Shown one piece after another: positions 1 to 5,332 of a stretch of DNA of 5,436 nucleotides (position 1 is the first letter of the stretch; every line of letters begins with the position of its first letter). Origin of the DNA: ZLKRG08 sp046048895 (GTDB lineage Bacteria > Actinomycetota > Actinomycetes > Nanopelagicales > Nanopelagicaceae); contig JBJOFF010000035.1 in assembly GCA_046048895.1 (NCBI GenBank), positions 1 through 5,436 on the forward strand, read 5' to 3'. The translations under genes and the position numbers were made by a program. The notes beneath the pieces are model-generated. The model did no database searches, had not been told where the DNA came from, and was given only the letters and a program-made list of their open reading frames with translations.

Positions 1-854
1 AACATTAATCTGCGCCCGCGAACATCTGATAATTGTCCGGCTCGCATTAGAAATGCGCCTTGAATCAGCGCTGTTGCCGTGTAGACGTAACCGACAAATG
101 AGTTACTACCATTTAAATCTTCTACGACAAAAATTGGAATGATAGAAAATCTTGGACCCATTATTGCAAGTGAAAATAAGAATGAAGTAATAATGGCGAC
201 TCTGAATGCAGGAAGTGAAATCGCATCTCTGATGGACATTTCATCGTCAGTCCGATTTACCGAAGGCTCTAAATGTGAAGCCTTTAAATATCTATAAGCG
301 ATAGTGCCGCTAATTAACAACATAATTGAATAGCCAAAGAATGGCGCGCGCAGCGAAATACTCATTAATAAGCCGCCAACCGCAGGTCCAGCAACTGCGC
401 CTACCAAAAAAGTTCCGTTATATAAAGATTGAGCGCGACCTCGAAGTTCAGGTCCAATAGATTTAAAAATTACTGAACTGGCCGCAACTGAGAACATAGA
501 TGATCCCAAACCGCCGGCAGTTCTAAAGGTCAGCAATTGCCAGTAATTAGCAGCGATTCCAGTTAAGAAAGTAGTAATGGCAACCATAAATACGCCGAAT
601 GCAAATACATGTCGTTCGCCAAATTTATTTACTAACTTTCCAGAAAAGAGTCCACTAATAAAGCGCATTACAGCAAAAGATGAAATCACTAAACCCACCG
701 CAGCCGCACTTACTCCGAATGATCTGGAATAGATTGGCATTGAAGGAACGATTACCCCGAAACCAACTGCCACAAAGAACGAGGCGATAATTAGAGTCTG
801 AACTTCTTTGGGTAAGAGGCGCCAGGTATCTAAGGTTTTAGTTGAACTGCTCAC
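1..854 (-). CDS. MFS transporter, DHA1-like, partial (C-terminus outside window)
   Basis: This is an inner-membrane secondary transporter of the major facilitator superfamily, most like 12-helix drug:H+ antiporters; the substrate cannot be told. 284 codons are visible and stay open to the window edge, covering about eight helices. The cytoplasmic loop between helices 2 and 3 reads GKLVNKFGER (residues 72-81), which is MFS motif A with Asn76 where Asp is usual. The repeat of that motif between helices 8 and 9 is intact (GQLSDVRGRR, 273-282). A GPAVGG motif-C-like stretch lies in helix 5. The hydrophilic central loop around LEPSVNRTDDE separates the two halves. I place the start at GTG 852-854, because no ATG follows until well inside helix 1 and AAAGAAG lies upstream as a possible ribosome binding site. 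The start falls 17 bp inside the preceding exporter gene, suggesting translational coupling. Family is secure; subfamily is not. Confidence 0.88.
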   Translation of the reverse strand, partial: MSSSTKTLDTWRLLPKEVQTLIIASFFVAVGFGVIVPSMPIYSRSFGVSAAAVGLVISSFAVMRFISGLFSGKLVNKFGERHVFAFGVFMVAITTFLTGIAANYWQLLTFRTAGGLGSSMFSVAASSVIFKSIGPELRGRAQSLYNGTFLVGAVAGPAVGGLLMSISLRAPFFGYSIMLLISGTIAYRYLKASHLEPSVNRTDDEMSIRDAISLPAFRVAIITSFLFSLAIMGPRFSIIPIFVVEDLNGSNSFVGYVYTATALIQGAFLMRAGQLSDVRGRRLM

Positions 855-2436
855 CTGAAGCGTCTTCTTTCGCTTTTTTGTAATCTGCATTTGTACGTAG
901 TGGAACTTCTTTGAGTAAAAGCGCCAAAGCTACGCCAGTTAAAGTTACTGGTGCTGCAGTGTAGAAGACGAAATGGAAAGAATTTACGAACGCTTGCAAG
1001 ATAGTTTCTTGAACCTGCGGAGATTGTTCTTTGATTAATGCAGAATTATTAGTTAACGCTTCTAATTTAGTTGGATCAATTCCAGCTAGTGCATTTGGTG
1101 AGCTCTTAGCTAAATCCGCGAAGCCGCTCTCTAAATAATGCGATAAGCGATTGGTCAGTATCGAACCAAAGAGCGCGGTTCCAAATACTGCACCCAATGA
1201 GCGAAAGAAGGTGTTAGAAGAAGTCGCTACTCCCATATCACGCATATCTACGGAATTCTGAAGCGCAATCACAATGGTCTGCATCGATAAACCCAGACCC
1301 ATGCCAACCAAGACTGCATAGATCGCAATCTGCCAGAACGGGGTATCAATTTGTAGCCGAGTCATCAAAACTAAACCTAAAGTCATAATTGCGGTTCCAG
1401 CTATTGGAAAGCGCTTGTAATGGCCATGTTTAGTGATTGATTTTCCACTGTAGATAGACATGGTCAAAATTCCGAGCATTAATGGAATTAATTTAATACC
1501 GGCATCTGATGCGGTGTAACCCTTTACAACCTGCATATAGAGCGGCAACATCACGATTGCACCGAACATGCCAGCACCAATTACGGCACCTAAAACGGAA
1601 GTTACATTGAAGGTATGGTTTTTGAAAAGGTGCAACGGCAAGATTGGTTCAGTTGCGCGTCGTTCTTGGATAAAGAAGAGCACTCCCATTATCAAGCCAA
1701 CCACTAAATAAAGAATGGTTCGGCTATCTGACCAACCATATTCCGGTCCATAAACTGAGAGCGTAAGCAGAATTGGAACGACTGATGCAATGAGCAAGAG
1801 CGCGCCAAGATAATCAATCGAATGTTCGCGCTTAGTTTTTGGAATATGAAGCACCATCGAAGTTACTACTAATGAAATCAATCCAAATGGAATATTGATG
1901 TAGAAAATCCAGCGCCAACCCGTAATTCCTAGAATGCTTGCGTGATCGGAGAAGTATCCGCCGAGCAAAGGACCAGCTACTGATGAGAGACCCCAAACTG
2001 CACCAAAATAACCTTGATAACGACCGCGTTCGCGCGGTGGCACGATATCTCCAATAATTACGAAAGTTAGCGCCATCAAACCGCCCGCACCCAAACCTTG
2101 GAGTGCGCGAGTTGCAATTAATTGCGTCATGTTTTGCGCAGCGCCAGCGAGGGCTGAGCCAATTAAGAAGGTAACAGTTGCGAATTGAAACACTGGGCGA
2201 CGTCCATATAAATCAGAGATTTTTCCGTAGAGCGGAGTAGCGGCCGTAGAAGTCAACAAATACGCCGTAACCACCCAGGTGTAATGATTTAAACCATTAA
2301 ATTCTTCGACGATATTTTTAAGTGCAGTCGAGACAATTGTTTGATCAAGTGCGGCAAGTAAAAGTCCGGTCATCAAACCGGCCATGATTAAAAGAATTTC
2401 TTTATGGGTATGTTCGCTCTGCATCTCATTAGGCAT
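838..2436 (-). CDS. DHA2-family (EmrB/QacA-like) 14-helix MFS drug exporter
   Basis: This is a proton-driven multidrug or metabolite exporter of the inner membrane. At 532 residues it has the usual length for a 14-helix DHA2 protein. Helix 1 carries LDQTIVSTAL (residues 30-39) with the DHA2-typical Asp31. Motif A is GKISDLYGRRP (71-81), motif B is RALQGLGAG (110-118), and motif C is GPLLGG (155-160), the antiporter signature. WRWIFYINIPFG (174-185) is another DHA2 hallmark. An extracytoplasmic stretch rich in Ser, Asn and Gln (about 430-480) precedes the last helix, and the tail KKAKEDASGEQFN is cytoplasmic. The start is ATG 2434-2436, 28 bp after greA ends; a second ATG four codons in is possible. 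Neither has a good ribosome binding site, which fits leaderless initiation. With no terminator visible before it, readthrough from greA is likely too. The drug specificity is unknown. Confidence 0.93.
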   Translation of the reverse strand: MPNEMQSEHTHKEILLIMAGLMTGLLLAALDQTIVSTALKNIVEEFNGLNHYTWVVTAYLLTSTAATPLYGKISDLYGRRPVFQFATVTFLIGSALAGAAQNMTQLIATRALQGLGAGGLMALTFVIIGDIVPPRERGRYQGYFGAVWGLSSVAGPLLGGYFSDHASILGITGWRWIFYINIPFGLISLVVTSMVLHIPKTKREHSIDYLGALLLIASVVPILLTLSVYGPEYGWSDSRTILYLVVGLIMGVLFFIQERRATEPILPLHLFKNHTFNVTSVLGAVIGAGMFGAIVMLPLYMQVVKGYTASDAGIKLIPLMLGILTMSIYSGKSITKHGHYKRFPIAGTAIMTLGLVLMTRLQIDTPFWQIAIYAVLVGMGLGLSMQTIVIALQNSVDMRDMGVATSSNTFFRSLGAVFGTALFGSILTNRLSHYLESGFADLAKSSPNALAGIDPTKLEALTNNSALIKEQSPQVQETILQAFVNSFHFVFYTAAPVTLTGVALALLLKEVPLRTNADYKKAKEDASGEQFN

Positions 2437-2442
2437 GAAGCG

Positions 2443-2448
2443 ATGGTA
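2443..2448 (-). promoter_or_regulatory. Candidate -10 element for leaderless transcription of the DHA2 exporter
   Basis: The minus strand reads TACCAT, matching the actinobacterial -10 pattern TANNNT, followed by exactly 6 nt and then the exporter's ATG. No ribosome binding site precedes that ATG. Transcription starting at or next to the ATG would explain both facts. I see no convincing -35 element, and the hexamer is short enough to occur by chance. Confidence 0.35.
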
Positions 2449-2464
2449 TCTGTTTATTTGCAGC

Positions 2465-2938
2465 TTATGCGAAAGGTTGCGCCTCGAGAATTGCTACTTG
2501 AAATACTTTTCCATTTGGCGCGGTGTATGCAACTGTTTCGCCAATCTTTTTGCCATTGACTGCGCTTCCGAGTGGTGATTTCTCTGAATAAACATCTAAA
2601 TCACCAGATGAAATCTCTCTAGAACCTAATAAGAATTTCATTTCGTCTCCAGCAAAATCAACTGTGACGATCATTCCGGGACCAACTACGCCGGCTTCTC
2701 CGACTGGAGGCGCACCAATGTGCGCATGTTCGAGCATATGTTTTAACTGCTTGATTCGTGCCTCATTTTTGCCTTGCTCTTCACGAGCGGCGTGGTAACC
2801 ACCATTCTCTTTTAAGTCACCTTCGGCGCGAGCTGCTTCAATCTTCTTAACAATTTCTGCGCGCTTCGGTCCTTCAAGTTCGGCCAGCTCTGCAGTTAAG
2901 CGATCTGCGGCCTCTTGGGTTAACCAGGTCTGAGTCAT
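2465..2938 (-). CDS. greA: Transcription elongation factor GreA
   Basis: GreA enters the secondary channel of RNA polymerase and stimulates cleavage of backtracked RNA, rescuing stalled complexes. The 157-residue protein is full length. The N-terminal coiled coil spans about residues 8-75. Its tip loop, GDLKENGGYHAA (40-51), carries the acidic pair Asp41 and Glu44 that positions the catalytic metal, at the same numbering as E. coli GreA. The GGYHAA form is typical of actinobacteria. The C-terminal FKBP-like domain (about 83-157) ends with the family signature SPLGSAVNGKKIGE (121-134) and APNGKVFQVAI (140-150). The gene sits 17 bp after the DUF4307 gene, as in M. tuberculosis (Rv1081c-Rv1080c). 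No ribosome binding site precedes the ATG at 2936-2938; the leader is pyrimidine-rich, suggesting a very short-leader or leaderless mRNA. Confidence 0.97.
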   Translation of the reverse strand: MTQTWLTQEAADRLTAELAELEGPKRAEIVKKIEAARAEGDLKENGGYHAAREEQGKNEARIKQLKHMLEHAHIGAPPVGEAGVVGPGMIVTVDFAGDEMKFLLGSREISSGDLDVYSEKSPLGSAVNGKKIGETVAYTAPNGKVFQVAILEAQPFA

Positions 2939-2949
2939 AAGGTGAGAAG

Positions 2950-2955
2950 AATATA
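2950..2955 (-). promoter_or_regulatory. greA: Candidate -10 element for greA
   Basis: The minus strand reads TATATT, 11 nt before the greA ATG. A start site 6-7 nt downstream would leave a leader of only about 4-5 nt, consistent with the missing ribosome binding site. It directly follows the DUF4307 stop codon and adjoins the inverted repeat at 2957-2981. The -35 region is not recognisable. Confidence 0.35.
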
Positions 2956-3339
2956 TTAGTTAGCCGCAACGCAGCTAACTACATCGGCAGAGACTGAATA
3001 AACACGCGTAGGAATTTCGGTGGTTACTCGTAAATGTTTTGCGCCAGCTGGAATTCTATGAACTATTTCGCCCACTATGAATTTATCTAAATCAACCGCA
3101 GTCAGTCTGCAGTCAATCTCTTGATTTGGATCTTTGCGGGTGATTTCAAAAGTGATGCTCATAGCTTTCTCATCTACTGCTTTAAATGCGAGCAAGTTAG
3201 ATGCCACAACTGGATTAGAGTGATAAATGCCGGTCCAGAAAAGCCAGCCGATTAATGCAAGAGAAATCGCAATTGGTAGGAAACGCAGAGCTCCCTTTTT
3301 GCGGCCATAGCGCTCATCCATATCGAGTGGGTTACTCAT
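2956..3339 (-). CDS. DUF4307 family single-span membrane protein
   Basis: The function is unknown. The family is actinobacterial and usually lies next to greA and the mycothiol gene mca. The 127-residue protein has a short basic cytoplasmic N-terminus with the family's RYGR motif (residues 10-13). One transmembrane helix follows (about 18-38, FLPIAISLALIGWLFWTGIY). The rest is an extracytoplasmic domain of about 85 residues, predicted mostly beta. Two cysteines, Cys77 in the CRLTAVD stretch and Cys123 near the C-terminus, could form a disulfide outside the membrane. The start is ATG 3337-3339; a second ATG at codon 7 would still keep RYGR. There is no ribosome binding site. It diverges from the small membrane gene at 3358 across 18 bp and precedes greA by 17 bp. 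Family assignment is good, from layout and motif; the job is not known. Confidence 0.82.
   Translation of the reverse strand: MSNPLDMDERYGRKKGALRFLPIAISLALIGWLFWTGIYHSNPVVASNLLAFKAVDEKAMSITFEITRKDPNQEIDCRLTAVDLDKFIVGEIVHRIPAGAKHLRVTTEIPTRVYSVSADVVSCVAAN
2957..2981 (-). repeat. Perfect 8-bp inverted repeat across the DUF4307 stop codon (possible operator or weak terminator)
   Basis: The arms TAGTTAGC (2957-2964) and GCTAACTA (2974-2981) are perfectly complementary. Inside them, after one C/A mismatch, GC at 2966-2967 pairs with GC at 2971-2972 around a 3-nt loop. In DUF4307 mRNA this folds into a hairpin of about ten pairs that includes the stop codon and is followed by an AU-rich but not U-only stretch. 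As DNA, the dyad lies just upstream of the greA -10 candidate, where a dimeric regulator could bind. The symmetry is plain; the role is inferred. Confidence 0.45.
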
Positions 3340-3345
3340 AGGCGG

Positions 3346-3352
3346 TATTCTC
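3346..3352. promoter_or_regulatory. Candidate bidirectional promoter with overlapping -10 elements
   Basis: On the plus strand TATTCT (3346-3351) is followed by 6 nt and the ATG at 3358. On the minus strand GAGAAT (3352-3347) is followed by 7 nt and the ATG at 3339. Both fit the key A and T positions of a -10 hexamer, share five base pairs, and sit at leaderless spacing. Neither gene has a ribosome binding site. TCGAGT at 3323-3328 could be a poor plus-strand -35 at 17-bp spacing; none is clear on the minus strand. Confidence 0.5.
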
Positions 3353-3357
3353 TCACC

Positions 3358-3498
3358 ATGAGCAATGTGAATAAAACCAGTTACGACGTTGGTGTTGCAG
3401 GATCTTTGACCATGATTGTGCTTACGGTAACAGTGATAATTCTGCTCCGCAGTTTTTACAAGCGTTACACAAATGTGAAAAAAGACGATCAGGAATAA
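3358..3498 (+). CDS. Small single-span membrane protein, 46 aa (possible Rv1083-like)
   Basis: I do not recognise a function. The 46-residue product starts MSNVNKTSYD, has one transmembrane helix (about residues 11-30, VGVAGSLTMIVLTVTVIILL), and ends in a basic then acidic tail, RSFYKRYTNVKKDDQE. The charge pattern predicts the N-terminus outside and the tail in the cytoplasm. I consider it real because it fills the gap between the divergent promoter and SURF1 exactly: its TAA is followed at once by the SURF1 ATG, and a -10-like hexamer lies 6 nt before its ATG. Its end also holds AGGA, the SURF1 ribosome binding site. A small membrane protein (Rv1083) follows mca at the matching place in M. 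tuberculosis, and the short tail after the helix is similar in style. Homology is plausible but not shown. Confidence 0.65.
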   Translation: MSNVNKTSYDVGVAGSLTMIVLTVTVIILLRSFYKRYTNVKKDDQE

Positions 3499-4146
3499 AT
3501 GAAGCGATTTTGGCAGTGGCTGGCAACTGCCCTGTTGGTGGCGATATTTCTTTCCCTCGCAAATTGGCAGTGGAATCGCGCAGCAGAGTTAAAGAATCCG
3601 GTAGAAATCGATCAAACAATTCAACCTATTGATTCGCTAATTGCGCCAGAAGATTCCATCACGGATGAAGTTGTAGGTAGAAGAGTTTCACTAGAAGGCA
3701 ACTTTGTTAGCAATTGGATTGCGCCGTATCAAGACGGCAATAAATCTTGGAGCGTTGGCTTATTTAAAACTACAGATAATGCCATGATTTTAATTGTCAG
3801 GGGATTTGCCAAAGATATCCCATTAAATTCGGCAGAAACTAAAGTGATTGGCTATGTAGTGCCACCGCAAACCAGTAATGTGGCAGAAACTTCGGGTAAT
3901 CAATTAGGCAGAGTAGATAGTTCTTTATTTGTTTCAAAGACCCAGTTACCGCTATATGCACCGTTTATCCAAGCCATTTCTGAGTATCCAGATTCAGGGT
4001 ATCAAGTTGTGCCATTTGAGATGGGCAAGAAAGTCCCTGGTTATTATTGGCAGCACATTTCTTATGTGGTGATCTGGTTTCTATTTGCGGTTACCACAAT
4101 CTATTTAATGATTTACCAGAGAAGGTCAGATAAGGTGGAACAATGA
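3499..4146 (+). CDS. SURF1 family cytochrome c oxidase assembly protein
   Basis: SURF1 proteins help insert or retain heme a during assembly of subunit I of aa3-type cytochrome c oxidase, in the cytoplasmic membrane. The 215-residue protein has the family layout of two membrane helices around a large outer domain. Helix 1 (about 4-22) runs into the signature ANWQWNRAAEL (21-31). VSLEGNF (63-69) and ILIVRGFAKD (97-106) are the conserved core strands. WQHISYVVIWFLFAV (184-198) opens helix 2 and includes the conserved His186 linked to heme a binding in the family. AGGA 4 nt before the ATG is a good ribosome binding site. The gene abuts the small membrane gene upstream and overlaps DUF3817 downstream by 4 bp. 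It is slightly short, as many actinobacterial SURF1 proteins carry longer tails. Its presence implies an aa3 oxidase elsewhere in the genome. Confidence 0.92.
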   Translation: MKRFWQWLATALLVAIFLSLANWQWNRAAELKNPVEIDQTIQPIDSLIAPEDSITDEVVGRRVSLEGNFVSNWIAPYQDGNKSWSVGLFKTTDNAMILIVRGFAKDIPLNSAETKVIGYVVPPQTSNVAETSGNQLGRVDSSLFVSKTQLPLYAPFIQAISEYPDSGYQVVPFEMGKKVPGYYWQHISYVVIWFLFAVTTIYLMIYQRRSDKVEQ

Positions 4147-4448
4147 AATTTGACCTACTAAATCGCTTTCGATTCATGGCGATCGTGGCTGGAATTATGT
4201 CTTTGCTGCTCTGGTTTCTATATATGCCAGCTAAGTACCTGCTAAATAATGATGGTCTTCATGAGGCAACCATCTGGATTCCGATGGTGCATGGCTACCT
4301 ATATCCAATCTATGTACTTTTTGCGATTCAATTGGCAGTAGCTAAGCGTTGGAAAACGCTAAATATTCTCGGTTTGATCTTGGCAGGCACGCTGCCAATT
4401 GCTTCGATTTGGGCTGAACGATATGTGGTTCGAAAGTATGGCAATTAA
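4143..4448 (+). CDS. DUF3817 family integral membrane protein
   Basis: The function is unknown. DUF3817 proteins are short bacterial membrane proteins, in actinobacteria often beside oxidase-assembly genes. The 101-residue product has about three helices: residues 11-28 (MAIVAGIMSLLLWFLYMP), about 46-66 containing the family's HG motif (IPMVHGYLYPIYVLF, His50-Gly51), and about 73-90 (LNILGLILAGTLPIASIW). It ends with AERYVVRKYGN, matching the charged end of the family. The acidic residue often seen in helix 1 (an EG pair) is absent; AG stands there. The ATG overlaps the SURF1 stop as ATGA, and AAGGTGG at 4132-4138 is a strong ribosome binding site, so translation is probably coupled to SURF1. 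A role in oxidase assembly is only guilt by association. Confidence 0.82.
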   Translation: MKFDLLNRFRFMAIVAGIMSLLLWFLYMPAKYLLNNDGLHEATIWIPMVHGYLYPIYVLFAIQLAVAKRWKTLNILGLILAGTLPIASIWAERYVVRKYGN

Positions 4449-5214
4449 TTCAGCAAAAAATTTGCTTAAGGCGCTGATCTACCCTTGGTATGAAAAGCGT
4501 TTATTAAGAAAATTAGATTTCACTCAGACCCCACATCACATCGGGATTATTGTTGATGGCAATCGACGTTGGGCAAAAGCAAATACGGTTGAAACCAAGA
4601 GTGGGCATCAAGCGGGTGCAAATAAAATCAGTGAGGTTCTGCATTGGTGCGAAGAAGCTCAAGTAAAGATTGTCACTGTCTGGCTGCTATCAACTGATAA
4701 TTTCAAACGTGGTCAGAGCGAATTAGATGAGCTACTTAAAATAATTGCAAATGTAGTCGATGAGCTTTCCTCAACTAAGCGTTGGAATGTTCGTGTAGTT
4801 GGAGCAACCGATGTTTTGCCGGAATGGATGTCAGAGCAATTTGCTAAGTTACCGATTAACGAGAATTCAAAGCTAGATGTAAATGTTGCTATAGGTTATG
4901 GGGGCCGACGGGAAATTGTTGATGCAATTAAGTCATACTTGCACTATGAAAGAGAGAAAGGTGCATCGCTCGAACAAGCGGCAGCAGATCTTTCAATCGA
5001 AGTCATTTCAAAATTTCTTTACACTGCAGGACAACCAGATCCAGAGTTGTTGATTAGGACTTCGGGCGAGCAGCGCTTAGGCGGTTTTCTACTCTGGCAA
5101 TCCACCCACTCTGAGTTCTATTTCTGCGAAGCCTATTGGCCAGATTTTCGCCGGGTAGATTTCTTACGTGCGCTACGTTCTTACTCCCAGCGCCACCGGC
5201 GATTCGGCAAGTAA
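4438..5214 (+). CDS. uppS: (Z)-prenyl diphosphate synthase (UppS family, isoprenyl transferase)
   Basis: This cytoplasmic or membrane-associated cis-prenyltransferase adds isopentenyl diphosphate units in Z configuration, on the route to the polyprenyl phosphate carrier for cell-wall synthesis. The 258-residue protein has the family motifs in order: HIGIIVDGNRRWAK (34-47) with catalytic Asp40, GHQAGA (56-61), LSTDNFKR (84-91), NVAIGYGGRREIVDA (149-163), DPELLIRTSGEQRLGGFLLW (201-220), then EFYFCEAYWPDF (226-237) with a metal-binding Glu226. The ending RALRSYSQRHRRFG resembles M. tuberculosis Rv1086, a short-chain Z-FPP synthase, and position near greA/DUF4307 agrees. The product could therefore be C15 rather than C50-C55. 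I chose ATG 4438, which gives the usual N-terminus; it overlaps DUF3817 by 11 bp with only a weak GAAAG before it. An in-frame TTG at 4399 would add 13 residues unlike the family. Confidence 0.94.
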   Translation: MAINSAKNLLKALIYPWYEKRLLRKLDFTQTPHHIGIIVDGNRRWAKANTVETKSGHQAGANKISEVLHWCEEAQVKIVTVWLLSTDNFKRGQSELDELLKIIANVVDELSSTKRWNVRVVGATDVLPEWMSEQFAKLPINENSKLDVNVAIGYGGRREIVDAIKSYLHYEREKGASLEQAAADLSIEVISKFLYTAGQPDPELLIRTSGEQRLGGFLLWQSTHSEFYFCEAYWPDFRRVDFLRALRSYSQRHRRFGK

Positions 5215-5332
5215 TTCATCAAATCTTTACCCACGCGCTGGGGCGTGTCGTGTCCGAAATGTCTAAAGGTGGGCGTAACTTTTAACTGCTTTCCCCGCGT
5301 GGTTTATCACAATTAAAGAATCGAGCCGGGCA
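5215..5332 (+). promoter_or_regulatory. uppS-phoH intergenic region with competing inverted repeats
   Basis: No gene is seen in these 118 bp. The region looks more GC-rich than its neighbours at its dyad arms. CCACGCG (5231-5237) is the reverse complement of CGCGTGG (5296-5302), and GGG (5240-5242) can extend that stem by pairing with CCC (5293-5295) across a 2-nt bulge. The same left arm can instead form a local hairpin, CACGC (5232-5236) with GCGTG (5243-5247). No U-tract follows either stem, so a standard terminator is unlikely. CACAAT (5308-5313) could be a -10 for phoH. A structured phoH leader or attenuator is possible; the role is inferred. Confidence 0.4.

Noticed and set aside
2384..2578. 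Plus-strand open frame of 64 codons
   Set aside because: It lies antisense across the start of the DHA2 exporter and the end of greA, has low-complexity Cys/Leu/Ser content, and resembles no protein; it is a shadow of the real genes.
3422..3619. Minus-strand open frame of 65 codons
   Set aside because: It is antisense to the small membrane gene and SURF1, which both fit their families and spacing; there is no promoter or ribosome binding site.
4399..4437. Upstream in-frame TTG (and ATG 4423) as the uppS start
   Set aside because: The extra residues are the DUF3817 coding end read in another frame and do not resemble a UppS N-terminus; ATG 4438 gives the expected length.
5232..5247. CACGC/GCGTG hairpin as an intrinsic terminator for uppS
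   Set aside because: The stem is only 5 bp and is followed by TCGTGTCC rather than a T-run; kept only as one of two competing pairings.
5275..5286. GTAAC and TTAAC in tandem as an MtrA-like box
   Set aside because: The 7-bp period does not match the longer spacing of known MtrA direct repeats, and one half is degenerate.
5299..5310. GTG-N6-CAC dyad resembling a Crp/GlxR site
   Set aside because: Crp and GlxR sites have 8 bp between GTG and CAC and flanking TGTGA/TCACA arms; the spacing here is 6 and the left arm does not match.
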